DNA from: Echinometra lucunter
Taxonomy: Eukaryota; Echinodermata; Echinoidea; Camarodonta; Echinometridae
NCBI GenBank assembly: GCA_029962745.1
Contig: CM057154.1
Coordinates: 1,960,422 to 2,024,421, forward strand
Direction of reading: 5' to 3'
Length of the DNA: 64,000 nt
Shown here: positions 34,420-45,600 of the stretch, in pieces
Position numbering within the stretch: position 1 is the first letter of the stretch
Layout of the letters: every line of letters starts with the position of its first letter
The notes under the pieces: model-generated
What the model saw: the letters and a program-made list of their open reading frames with translations, nothing else
The model's database searches: none
What the model was told of the DNA's origin: nothing
Program-made: the position numbers and the translations under genes

Positions 34420-34690
34420 ATTGCAGTGTGCTTATCAGTGTACTTTTTGCTGAATATAGTCTTAATCAAAGCGATGTAAGTCACAAAATCTTGTAAGATC
34501 TTGCAAATTTCATGTACAATTGTACTTGTCTAAATTTGTACTAAACAATGCTACATTTTGAATGGCATGTTCCAGGGCCTAAAATTCCAATGTGCTTATC
34601 AGTGTACTCTTTGCTGTTATTTGGTCCTAATCAAAGTGATATAAATTACAAAATCTTGTAAAATCTTGCAAATTCCATGTACTTGTCTGA
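34420..34690 (+). repeat. Diverged tandem duplication, period about 163
   Basis: GTGTGCTTATCAGTGTACT...TTGCTG through TCTTGCAAATT...CATGTAC occurs at about 34426 and again at about 34590 with roughly 85-90 percent identity by eye. Confidence 0.8.
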
Positions 34691-35387
34691 AGTTTTATTG
34701 AGCAACTTGTGACTTGGACAGAACGAAAGTCTTTTATTGTTTGAAATTATACTTGCTGGTATCCTGAATTCATTTTGATTTTGTTTAGTTCGATCACTTT
34801 GTGTAAACATACTTGTAAAGTCATAAATGAAGAGATATATGGATTGTAGCTTTGATCAGACAATGTTATGTGTTTGTAGTGTGAAATCTTGTTATATTCA
34901 GCTGACAAGAACTCATTGCGTTTATCACATGGGATCGGGGGGGGGGGGGGGGGGGGATGGGGGGAATAAAAAGCAGTTTAGGTAACTATGTTTTTGGAAA
35001 TTGAAATCATGCTTTCAGTTGTAGATCTTGTATTCCAAGGAACTTGGAAAGTACATGGAGTTGCAAGCTTGTAGTACATTTGATTACCTCATCTGCCCAT
35101 TGGATGAAAATCAAATTTTACAATTTCTGTGTTTATGCAATGAAATGATAATTAGATATATAAAGAACTAATGAAACTCTCATCCATCACTGGTAATAAC
35201 TTAAAGGATGCATTTTGAGATGTGTTGTGAATTCAGTCGAAAATAAGTCAGGATTTCTTTTAAAAGTGCATGTTTCTAGGAATTAACATCCATGGCCATG
35301 CCTTTATCTTGCGTCCTTCAAGCAAGCACACAGTGTGTGCAAATACATGTACATGTACATGTATATGTATTGGTGACTTTGTTTTAA

Positions 35388-35809
35388 GCCTGCCGCACTC
35401 CGTACGATCTGACTGCGACCTGATTTTCGAACAAACGGCATTTTGCATTAAATATGAAAGTTTAAACAAGTAAAATTATCTTATTTGAAGTTACGAATAA
35501 TGATAGGAGTACTGAAATCAAAATTTTCGTTAACGGCAAGGCCTTGTGGTCGGGGGAAAGGCCAAATCAGCTTCAAATCGTAGCCGATTGCAAGATTTCT
35601 ATGGCGTCACTACGATTCGGAATTGATTTCGCTTGCATCATTCCCACAGAGAGGCTCGCATTAGCCCAGAATTTCCATTTTAGTATTTATGCGACTATTG
35701 GGAACTTTGATCATTTAAGATTTTACATGTTTGAATGTTCATATCAAATGCTATAACAAATTTTTTTCCAAAATCGGATCGCAGTTGGATCTTATAGTGT
35801 GCGGCGGGC
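35388..35809. mobile_element. TTAA MITE, GCCTGCCGCAC family
   Basis: Ends GCCTGCCGCAC and GTGCGGCGGGC, flanked by TTAA (35384-35387, 35810-35813). Inverted subterminal blocks CTGCGACCTGATTTTCG and AAAATCGGATCGCAG. 422 bases, non-coding. Confidence 0.78.
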
Positions 35810-35972
35810 TTAATGTGTACACACAAGACCAAGCAAAGTTAGGCATTAGTTATACGACACAAACAATAGGTATAGTATTAAAGGGACATGTGACAGGTCT
35901 GATGTCAATAGTTTAGACAACTTTATCTGACATGAGCTGGCAATCTGAAACAAAGTTTACTTGTATAAATAC

Positions 35973-36352
35973 AAAGACTCCAACCCCAAGCACCTCTTAA
36001 GCGGGAGATTCTCCTGCCGAGACCCCCTAGCAAATTGGAGACTCTGTCTCAATGTGCGCGTAGCCCACATCACCAGCTCAAAGCATGAAATTCCTTGTGG
36101 CCGAGGCCACTTTTAGGGTTATAGATGCTGTCTGGTGCAGCTATCTTAGGCTTATTTTTGAACATATGACAATACTAAATGAGGTAAAATCCAATGATTC
36201 AGATCCATTTTTACAAAAAGGTGGTAGGGCGGGAGAAAAAAGAAGAAACACAGCTAGGGCAGGAGAAATTCAAACTCAAGCAGGAGATCAGGAGATTTTG
36301 TGAAAAAGGACTCAAAACGGGAGATCTCCCGCCGAAAACGGGAGAGTTGGAG
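35973..36352. mobile_element. Inverted-repeat element with AGACTCCAAC ends
   Basis: Left AGACTCCAAC and right GTTGGAGTCT, with subterminal CGGGAGAT...CTCCTGCCG and its counterpart CGGGAGATCTCCCGCCG. About 380 bases. Confidence 0.65.
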
Positions 36353-36500
36353 TCTCTGTAAATACCTACTGCATGGAGATTTTGTTAAATTCTTTTATCC
36401 ATGTAACTGCATGAGTGAGAAGGACTCTTGAAGAGCACAAGTGGAACAGTAGTGGAGCATGAAATCCGTTGATGTGAATGTAGATGTTTGTTTTTTGTTT

Positions 36501-37400
36501 TTATGCCTCCGCCCACCGTGGTGGTGGCCGGAGGCATTATGTTTTCGGGTCGTCCGTCCGTCCGTCCGTCCGTCCCGTTTTCGTTCTCGCGATAACTTAA
36601 GAACCGTTTGACAGATCAACTTCAAACTTGGCTCGTGTATCCATATGGGAGGGACAATGATCTGATTAGATTTTGGAGTCTCAAGGTCAAAGGTCAAGGT
36701 CATAGAGGTAATAAAACACATAAAAATGGCTCGTTCTCGCAATAACTTAAGAACCATTTGACAGATCAACCTCAAACTTGGCACAGGTATGCATATGGGA
36801 GGGACAGTGATCTGATTAGATTTTGGGGTCACAAGGTCAAAGGTCAAGGTCATAGAGGTAATAAAACATAAAAATGGCTCGTTCTCGCGATAACTTAAGA
36901 ACCATTTGACCTATCAAGCTCAGACTTGGCACAGGTATGCATATATGATCTGATTAGATTTTGGGGTCACAAGGTCAAAGGTCAAGGTCATAGAGGTAAT
37001 AAAACATATAAAAATGGCTCGTTCTCGCGATAACTTAAGAACCATTTGACCTATCAACTTCAAACTTGGCACAGGTATGCATATGGGAGGGACAATGATC
37101 TGATTAGATTTTGGGGTCTCAAGGTCAAAGGTCAAAGGTCATAGAGGTCATTATGTACATAGAAATGGTTTGTTCTTGTGATAACTCAGTAACCATTTGA
37201 TGGTTCAACAAACTTGGCTCATGTATGCATATGGAAAGGGCAATGCTCTCATTAGATTTGGGGGTCACAAGGTCAAAGGTCAAGGTCAAAGATGTCATTG
37301 TATAAATGAAAATAAATCAACATGAAGTGCCATTTATTTCTGATTTGGTAATGGCGGAGGCATAAAGGTCGACCACGCGTGGTCGAAGATTCATCTAGTT
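36501..37400. mobile_element. Tandem-repeat transposon with GCCTCCGCC termini
   Basis: Ends are inverted (TTATGCCTCCGCC at left, GGCGGAGGCATAA at 37352-37364). A hairpin GCCTCCG...CGGAGGC lies inside the left end, then (CCGT)n, then five tandem units of about 138-150 bases. Each unit has CTCGCGATAACTTAAGAACC, ATCAACTTCAAACTTGGCAC and AAGGTCAAAGGTCAAGGTCA. I recall similar units in several unrelated marine invertebrate genomes. No transposase ORF. Confidence 0.85.
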
Positions 37401-38523
37401 ATAGCATAGAAATCATTCTTTTAAATTAAAGAAGAAATGAAATATTTAAAAGAAATACTGTAACGTTTTGGTTACTTTTTTCAAATATCTGTGCAGGGTG
37501 CATGTATGATGTTTTTCCTGGGGTGAAAGTTGGGAATTTGATTAGTGTACATGTATGGTACTAATCGAACATTTTTGGCTAAGCAAATCACACATTAAGG
37601 TTAAAAGTGCCCAGTTACCATAGAAAATACATGATTTCAAATTTAGAATAGAGGTGATAATGTGTTTCTTTGTTATTGCGATTTCATATATTGCAATCAT
37701 CAAGTTATTTTGCATGTCATTGTCATATTTAGTGACTAAAGAAATACATGTACATTCAAATTGTGCGTTTTCTTCGTAACTTTGAAAAAACACCACCCAA
37801 TCTTGTTCAGATTTGAAATAGTGGTTCATTTGTGTGTATACAGCATAGCCTGATCCTCCAGTAATTAGGGGTATTGTATAAAGGAAAAGAAGATAATTTC
37901 AAATTGGCAATGCTCAGAATGATACTAAAAAATATTACTTAAATACAGTCGATCCTTTTACTTCTGATTTTGTTGGTTCAGTTTAAGCAGTACAATGAAA
38001 TAAACAATTATTCCAGATTTGAGCAAGGTGAGGTAATGTTTTCATGGTTATGAGAAGAAAAAACCCCCCACAATTTTGATGTATTTCTTTATATGACCAG
38101 CTGACCAATTAATATGCAAACATGCAAATAATTTGATGACTTTGTTATAGTGAAACCATGTCTGGTTAAAACAGATGAAAAACTATAAAGAACCATGTTA
38201 TCACAATATCACCTACATTTCATATTCTAAAACTTCAACTACGGTATTTTCTGTTGTAATTAGGCACCTGTAACCTTAGCAACCTTAAGATAAACTGTAT
38301 CTAATCACAAGAATAATCACTTAAGAACATAAAATCAATGAAAGCTTTTACAGGCAAACTAAGATATTTTTGTCACATCCTTTTTATTTTCACATCATCA
38401 CAAAATAATATACTCTAAGTAAAAATGGCTTTTCTCAAATTTGCAATAAAGATGAAAGAGCACAATATATTTCAGTAGCATTCATCTTCCCATGGCTTGT
38501 CTCAGTAATATGTACACCCGTAA

Positions 38524-38875
38524 CGGTGCTTTCACACATGATGGGGTGGTACCACACTGTGGCGCCACACTGTTTTGTCTTCACACATGGTGGGACTTTG
38601 TGTCACCACATATGCTAATGAACGCGCATTAACGCGTCAACCCTCAATAAGAGAGCATATTGTAAAAACTTGCGCAAGCAATCTCATGGCAACAATTTTT
38701 GTGCTAACTTTTTAGAAATTTGATCGGTGCGCATTTTTTGTGTATCTAGGCAGCAAAAAAAAGTGTGTCCTGCCTCGGCAACATTTTTTTGTCGCCCTAT
38801 ACCCCATATGCTTGTACACAAAAGTGTGGCACCACAGTGTGGTACCACACTGTCACATCATGTGTGAAAGCACCT
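38524..38875. mobile_element. Hairpin MITE family A, copy 2
   Basis: About 352 bases, roughly 90 percent identical to 1247-1615. Flanks TAA and TTA. Just outside the right end an 18-base tandem (GCACCTTTAGACTA repeated) is present. Confidence 0.85.
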
Positions 38876-39195
38876 TTAGACTAGCACCTTTAGACTAGTA
38901 GAAAGTGATATTAGTGATTCAATGTTTAACCAAACAATGGAAGTATACTTTAAAATGTCATGTCCATAACAAAGTAAGCCCCGCTCATATTGCCCACACA
39001 TCCATAAGATATGTACACATGTTACGCCTATTTGACACTTTTAAGATCTAGTAATATTACGTTAATAACACTGATACCCCGTAGATATGAACGGTGTCCG
39101 CAAAATAGCAGTAACATTTACAGCATTGCACCAATGCAATGGTGCTGATGGTCTTTTGTTATACATTCAGCGTTCTTTGATTGGTGAATAGTACG

Positions 39196-39876
39196 CACTA
39201 TGAACATGGCGGACAAAGAAAGTGGATAAAATAAACAACCTCTCATTCTACCCTTCACAATGGTTCTGGTAGTCAAAAGAACATCCCTTCACAGCTATTA
39301 TGTTTAACCCATTCGTGACAGAGGTCCACATTTTGTGGTTTGGCCTAATATCTTTTGATGCAAAGCCCTAAAAATCATACCAAATACATGAGCTGAAAGA
39401 GCAAAAAATTCTACACAAACTGTGCCCATTTTGGTTGTATCAATATTCGTTGTTTGATGCTGAAAATTTTTGAAAGGAAAATAAGCATTAAAATCCTTAA
39501 ATTTGCAATGTTAGAGAAGGTTTAAAATCACCGTTTTCCCCTGCAAATTGGCAACTTTTTGACTTCTCATCATAATTTCTGTCAATTTATATTTATTTCA
39601 GATACATGACGTTTTATAAGAAAAATGTAGCAATAAAATAAGAATGTTGGTGTTGCCAATTTGAAGAATAAAAGCTGATCAAATTAGGCTTTAAATAATT
39701 CCTGTCACAAATGGGTTAATCATGTAGTTCCAGGTGAATATGCATGTGACACCTGTTCCACACATTTTAGACAATAGCAGTGAAGGGATGTTCTTTTGAC
39801 TACCAGAACCATTGTGACGGGTAGAATGAGGGGTTGTTTATTTTGTCCGCTTTCTTTGTCCATCATGTTCATAATG
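39196..39876. mobile_element. Hairpin MITE family B, copy interrupted by a TTAA MITE
   Basis: Same ends as 6824-7092 (CACTATGAACATGGCGGACA). Its central TTAA is split by the element at 39308-39715. Removing that and one TTAA restores the 269-base structure. Confidence 0.9.
39308..39715. mobile_element. TTAA MITE, CCCATTYGTGACAG family, copy 3, nested
   Basis: 408 bases, TTAA on each side (39304-39307, 39716-39719). About 93-95 percent like the copy at 22189-22597. The empty site TTAA is preserved in the paralogue near 6933-6936. Confidence 0.93.
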
Positions 39877-40659
39877 ACGGTACAGTGTGGTCTAGACTGT
39901 TTTCTCCAGTTTATTCAGGAAACATTTCAGGTTTCATAAGTCAAAGTCGCTTCAGTAGTAGTGTAGTTTACAAAATACCAGCAGAAATAAAACGGTAATA
40001 ATGTAACAGCTGAACAGAGCAAGTTTTTCCTAAACAGTCTTCACCATTCAATTATTATCTTTCCTTTTCTCTTAGCAAAAATGTATTTTACATTTGACCC
40101 ATCAAATGCACTTACAAGTACTTTTCTTTACCACAATGCACTGCAATGCTTGCTGATGATACTGAATACTGTTCCTACTGTATTACTGCGAATGTGTAAG
40201 CAAGGAGGCATAAGGGAGAATACTACAATAGTGTGGTTATATTACTGAATTTTACCCTAAAATGAACAGTGTCTACTGGAAATCACTTACCGATACGCAT
40301 TGGTAATATAGCAGTATTGGATAATATGAAATGGGCTATAGACTGGGATGAAAATTTCAATCATTTCAGTCATTATGTTATGGTTAATTAGTATGAAATG
40401 CCATGAAATCATTTCCTCTATGAAAAAAAAAATATACTGAGAATAACTCACTCCTAGCTTACAAGCACATAAGCAAACACGACATAGGACAAATGAGAAA
40501 AATCACTTTTTACTCATTCCAAAATACATAATACATGTACATGTATAGAAAATCGATATTTAAAAACTGAATGAATTTCCCTCTGAAATAAGAATATACA
40601 CTTACTCCTAACAATATACAGACCATAAAGGGAACAGGTGAGAAATTGCATGCACTCAA

Positions 40660-40809
40660 GGGCCCTGTTTCATAAACTTGTTAAGTTGTATATCAATAAC
40701 AAGTTGCAATAACTGTTATAAATTACTGAAATCCTTGCATCTGATTAGCTGACAGCAAATTTAGTCACAGAAATATGGCAGTTGTTACAAGTCTTATGAA
40801 ACAGGGCCC
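40660..40809. mobile_element. Hairpin MITE family D, copy 1
   Basis: 150 bases with ends GGGCCCTGTTTCATAAACTT and CTTATGAAACAGGGCCC. A relative lies at 49670-49833 in the HGH1 intron. Confidence 0.85.
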
Positions 40810-40904
40810 AGAAGTACCTACATGTTCTCCTTTTACAGACCATGACAAATGTACATGACTGTATTTTGGTAACTGTTCAGTGTTTACATATACCTACTAA
40901 AATC

Positions 40905-41235
40905 CGATGATTCTTAAAGATAAACTGGAGTTCTGCTTGTGCGATCATAATGTGAAAGAAACTGTTCCAAGGCAACTGGCAGAGTTGGATTAGTTATATA
41001 TAAACATGGTGTCTAGTGTGAGATTTGGAGATTATCAAATTGATAAGAAATTCACTTACTTTCCCCAAAAGGTACTTGCACTGCACAAAGAAATGAGTAT
41101 ATGGGACCACACACAAATCTAACATGAATGTTACTCCCTATTCTTTTCAGCTTTTTCTTGTCATATTTCTAATATGAGAGTATTAGAAGAGCAATCCTTT
41201 CTAGGTGGCATGTTTACTATGATATTTTTTCTAAC
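40905..41235 (+). repeat. Direct duplication, downstream copy (pairs with 42850-43190)
   Basis: About 330 bases at roughly 90 percent identity with 42850-43175, 1.9 kb apart. The most conserved core is the 21-base candidate exon plus its splice-like borders. Confidence 0.88.
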
Positions 41236-42531
41236 TGACATGGAAAGAATGAGAAAGCTTACAAATTATTTTTTTTACCTTTCCCAGAACTCGAGCTTCT
41301 CTTTAACACTAATATGAAGATGCTAGCTTCATAACAATGAGGCATCATTCCAGAATAATCAGGTGAGGGTGCAAGTTCAACTGACAAAACATTGCATAGG
41401 AATGACACGCATTATAAAAAGTTTCATTCATAATCAAATCGCCAGAGATATCTCAATAACTATACATTGACACCCAAAAAGCAGAACTAGCATTTTGTTC
41501 TGACTCTACAAAGAAAGTTTGAAAATTCATTGAAAGAGTGTCCTGCCATCACCAAAGAAAAAAAAAAATAACTAGAGTAGAATGAATAACTTTGAATTGG
41601 AGATCATACATGTATTAGCTTTTCCATGTAAAGTCACAAATCTTGAAAAAGGTACAAAAGTCATGAGTCAGGAGAATAGCCAATATTTTACTCTTTACAC
41701 TTGTAAGTGCACAAATGGCAGACAATGAATAGTTCATACTTACAGAATTGTCATTATTTCTATAAACATTCAACATTGTAAAGAAAAACTGCTATGTCGT
41801 CACTATGTGAGGCTGACACAAACACTTTTGTTTAACTGATGGAAAGTACCAAGTCAATTACAAATGTTTGTCGTCTTGGGTGCAGTCAAGAATGCCACAC
41901 ATGCTGCATGGCTGTATGCATGTGTGCATGAGAGAGCAGTACTTCCATAACGTATTCATTGCTACTGACTGATAAAATCCACACATACACATACAGTAGT
42001 GCAACTTTCCATGACAACATCTAATCTCATTCCCAAAATATGGTTCTTGTAATTGTAAAAGAAAAAAAACATGTCCAGCAAAACTACTAACTGAAATATC
42101 TGAGGAGATAAATTAATATTAAAGAACAGATTTTCTCATGATCTATGATATCATATTGTGAGAGACGGGTAGGTGTTATGCCCCACAAGTACTTTGGCAT
42201 AGAGGAGCCTGATCGGTTTGTCACGGACGGACATTTGACAAATTTTGAAAGTTTGAAGGCCAGTAAAAAGTAAGTACATGTAATGAAATGTGTTAAGCTT
42301 TTTTATGTTTTATATGAAGGGCATCACTGAAGGGGTTGAAATTCAATAAAATTTGGTTGCTCTGGTTTTCAAATTAGAATCCACAAAAAGAATGATGTCA
42401 CAGACGGACAAAAAATGTCACTTATAACCGATCAGGCTCAGAGTTAACACTCTTCTGGCTTTTGACAGACAAAACTGAATACAAGCCCTGAAAGGATGTC
42501 GGAAAATCGTAAATCATCTAAGAGGGATGTA

Positions 42532-42682
42532 TTATGCAACAGAGACCTTGTTAGCAGGCATGAATCCTACATCACCTAAAGCTCTGAGAGAGACACGACC
42601 ACTGGGCCGTATTGAAAGCCACGTTATACTCCCATGGTATAAACTCATACGAAGCCAAGCCTCGGGTGGGAACTGCATTGCT
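42532..42682 (-). CDS. PGAM5: PGAM5 exon 5, C-terminus
   Basis: Encodes [49 protein letters not shown] and TAA at 42532-42534. Acceptor cttttgcag. The human end is GDTGFMPPDKITRS. Confidence 0.94.
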
Positions 42683-45600
42683 CTGCAAAAGATGAATGAA
42701 TTGAATTACTATGATTAATCAAGCATCCTGAAATACACATATGAAATATTTTTTCAGAAGGTATCTAAATCTTGATATCACCCTATTTAATGCAAAATGT
42801 CTATGCTAGAGTAATTTTTGGCATAATCTTATATTATTTGCATATTTTGGAATGTTCTAAAAGATAAACTGAAGTTCTGGTCACGCTATCGTAATGTGAA
42901 AGAAACTGTTCCAAGGCAACTGGGAGAGTTAGATTAGTTGTATATAAACACAGGTGTCTAGAGTGAGATTTGGAGATTTATATCGAATTGATAAGAAATT
43001 CACTTACTTTCCCCAAAAGGTACTTGCACTGCACAAAGAAATGAGTAGATGGGACCATGCACAAATCTGGCATGAGTGTTACCCCCAAACTTTTCAGCCT
43101 TTTCTTGTCATATTTCCAGTATGAGGGCATTTGGAGAGCAATCCTTTCTAGGAAACATTTTTACTATGATATCATTACTATGAAAAATGCATGCTACACT
43201 GAAATCAAATTGTGTTCAAATGTCTTAAAGGCATTGGTTAACATTGTTATGATTTTAAAAAATCTTGTTTTGTTACTTGAAAATGGGATAAACATGAGGG
43301 TTATAGTGTAAAAATACCAGTTTGAAAGTTTGAAAGTATAATATCCACAGGAAGTATTTTTAAATATAAAAAATGTGAACCAATGTTTGAAAAATATACA
43401 AGGGTCGGTTGCACAGAATAGACATAAGGAGTGCGCATGCGCAGATGACTCGCCTTACCATACTGTGTGTATTGACGTATCACGCGGCGGGAGGCACATA
43501 ACGGCATTTTCAAATTCAAGCAAAGTAGCCCTCTTAGTGATTGTCTCGTGATACGAAGGATAATAAAATTGCCGTTTGCGTCTAACTTACACTTTTTCAT
43601 TCCAAATTATGGTTGGTTTCAGGGTTTTTGAGTACAAATACAAGTACTCATACACATGTTTCATCTTAGTTTGAGAATTTTTTAAATCAGCTACTCAGAA
43701 AGTTAGCCAATGCCTTTAAGCATATAGTCCAAATATGTTCTCACCTGCATACAAAGTACCTAATGACATTAGCGTGACAAACAATGACCTCAAAGCTATC
43801 TTTAGTCTGCTCAGAATCGGCTCTGTGGAAGTATTTCCTGAAAGCAGCCTCGATACGAGCTCCATCCTCATAGAACTGCTAGAGAAGGCCAAGATGGAAT
43901 ACCAGGATACCAAGATACATGGGATGTTGAGAGAGCAGAACAGAGAGATACGTGTTAAAAAAAAACATGAGCCAGCCCAGATTGATGGCTGTGAACAGAA
44001 ACACTGTGGGCATTCAAGACATATATCATCAAGAAGAAGAGCTCAGTGACAGTCCATATACATGTATGACAAAATTAAGAAATTAATATCATGAACAAAG
44101 GTAAAAAAAACACCTTTTTACACGTTTTCATGATGATGAACAGGTCTCAAGCCTCAACGGGACATCCCTCCCGGGTAAAGACAAATTCAGGATCTTACCT
44201 TTACTTCTGGTTTCCAATGTCCTACCGGTGGTTCTGGTGGTATAGGAGCCCCTTCTCTCAGAAACTCACACTCTTCACGAGGTATATCAGGTAGATGTCT
44301 ACTAATGATGTCCGCAGTCTCTTTGGCTCTAGCCATGGTGGAGTTAATGATGGTGGTGTAAGGATGGCCCAGTTCCTTCAATCGCTGTCCCGTCATTGAA
44401 GCCTGTTCCCTACCTGAAACATTAAATGATATTTTTTCTTGAAAATAACCACATATACTAAGATAAGTTTAAATCATAGACATTTGGATTATGGAGTACA
44501 TACATATGAAAGCTTATCACATTTATTTTAGCTCAAATGGCAAAATATCAAAGCTCAAATTGAAAATGTAATTTCTAAATTTCCAGAAATGCATATCTTG
44601 GATACTTACACAGATTAAAGTAACAAATAAAAATAAGTACCTGGGAAATATCACCTCCTCTGATAATTAAGAGTTTCTTAGATTAGGAATGGTTAACAGA
44701 TTTGTACATGTAGTATGTAGTATATTCGTGGTGCATTAATTTTCGCGGATTTTTGCATTATTCTTGGCAAGCGCAAATTCTAGAACTTGTGAAATTATTA
44801 GCACGATTTATTATACTTGTTTTGAATGGACGCTGACTTGTGTGCTTCAGCTTGTTAACCCATAGCAGTACAGAGCTTTCTTGAGGTCTGAATTAATCAT
44901 CTTCAATCCTCAAATTGGCAATACAAATTATTTTTTCCACGTATACATAGCTTGAAAAAAATAAATAATGATATAACATAAACCAAAATGAAATATAATT
45001 GTAAAATTGAATCAGAAATTGCCAATTTGAACATAGAAAAAGTGATTATATATTATTCACTGCATTGCCAATTTAAAGAGTTTAATGATTAGTTACACTT
45101 AAACTGCTCTAATTCGAGAATGCCACACCATACAGCGATGGGAATGGGCTCAAATTTGTCAGTGCATTTTTCTCTTTCGCTCATGTATGATATGTACTGC
45201 CCAACATTCTGGACCAACAGATACTGCAAAAACGTCTCCTAAAGGTGACACTGTACCTCTATGGGTTAATGCGTGTGTTTGAATCCAATTCATTTTAGAA
45301 TGTGTGTGTGTGTGTAAATGTCCTACCGTATACATTTGAATGGACTGCGTGTATGTGAAATAATACATGGAGCCGCGCTGGTGACGATATGGTACCATAT
45401 TGCCATGAAACATTGTTAGAGGAAAACAGTAACTAGCAATGTAACCATTTCACAGCTATAGCTAAGGCAGAAAAACTATGGTCATGAATTGAAATATCAT
45501 ATCAAATCTTGTACTTTTGTAGGTGTGTAATTGAGCAGCATGAATTTAAGAACCTGTTAATATGTTCTTAGGTCGCTCAGCGTGAAAAATAAATCACACA

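Larger units (their letters stand above)
33907..42531. other. Intergenic region between MED19 and PGAM5, repeat-rich
   Basis: No gene recognised. It contains a 163-base diverged tandem duplication (34420-34690), a G-run (34937-34957), a TTAA element (35388-35809), an inverted element (35973-36352), a tandem-repeat transposon (36501-37400), MITE family A copy 2, a nested family B / TTAA pair (39196-39876), MITE family D (40660-40809) and one arm of a PGAM5-linked duplication (40905-41235). The PGAM5 3' UTR must also lie just below 42532. Confidence 0.65.
42683..43744. other. PGAM5 intron 4 with duplication and TTAA MITE
   Basis: Holds the upstream arm of the 330-base duplication (42850-43190), including a 21-base candidate cassette exon (43008-43028), and a complete TTAA MITE (43229-43715) ending only 29 bases from the exon 4 donor. 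Confidence 0.85.

Noticed and set aside
36395..37135. Repetitive minus-strand proteins with the motif LTFDLxTPKSNQI
   Set aside because: Translations of the tandem-repeat transposon, repeated because the DNA is; no start or splice context.
36501..37400. CRISPR-like array (regularly spaced repeats)
   Set aside because: Units are contiguous tandem copies of about 138-150 bases, not short repeats with unique spacers, and the genome is animal.
43735..44049. 104-codon plus-strand frame
   Set aside because: Antisense shadow of PGAM5 exon 4, whose minus-strand reading matches PGAM5 clearly.
44091..44294. 67-codon plus-strand frame
   Set aside because: Antisense shadow of PGAM5 exon 3 and adjoining intron.
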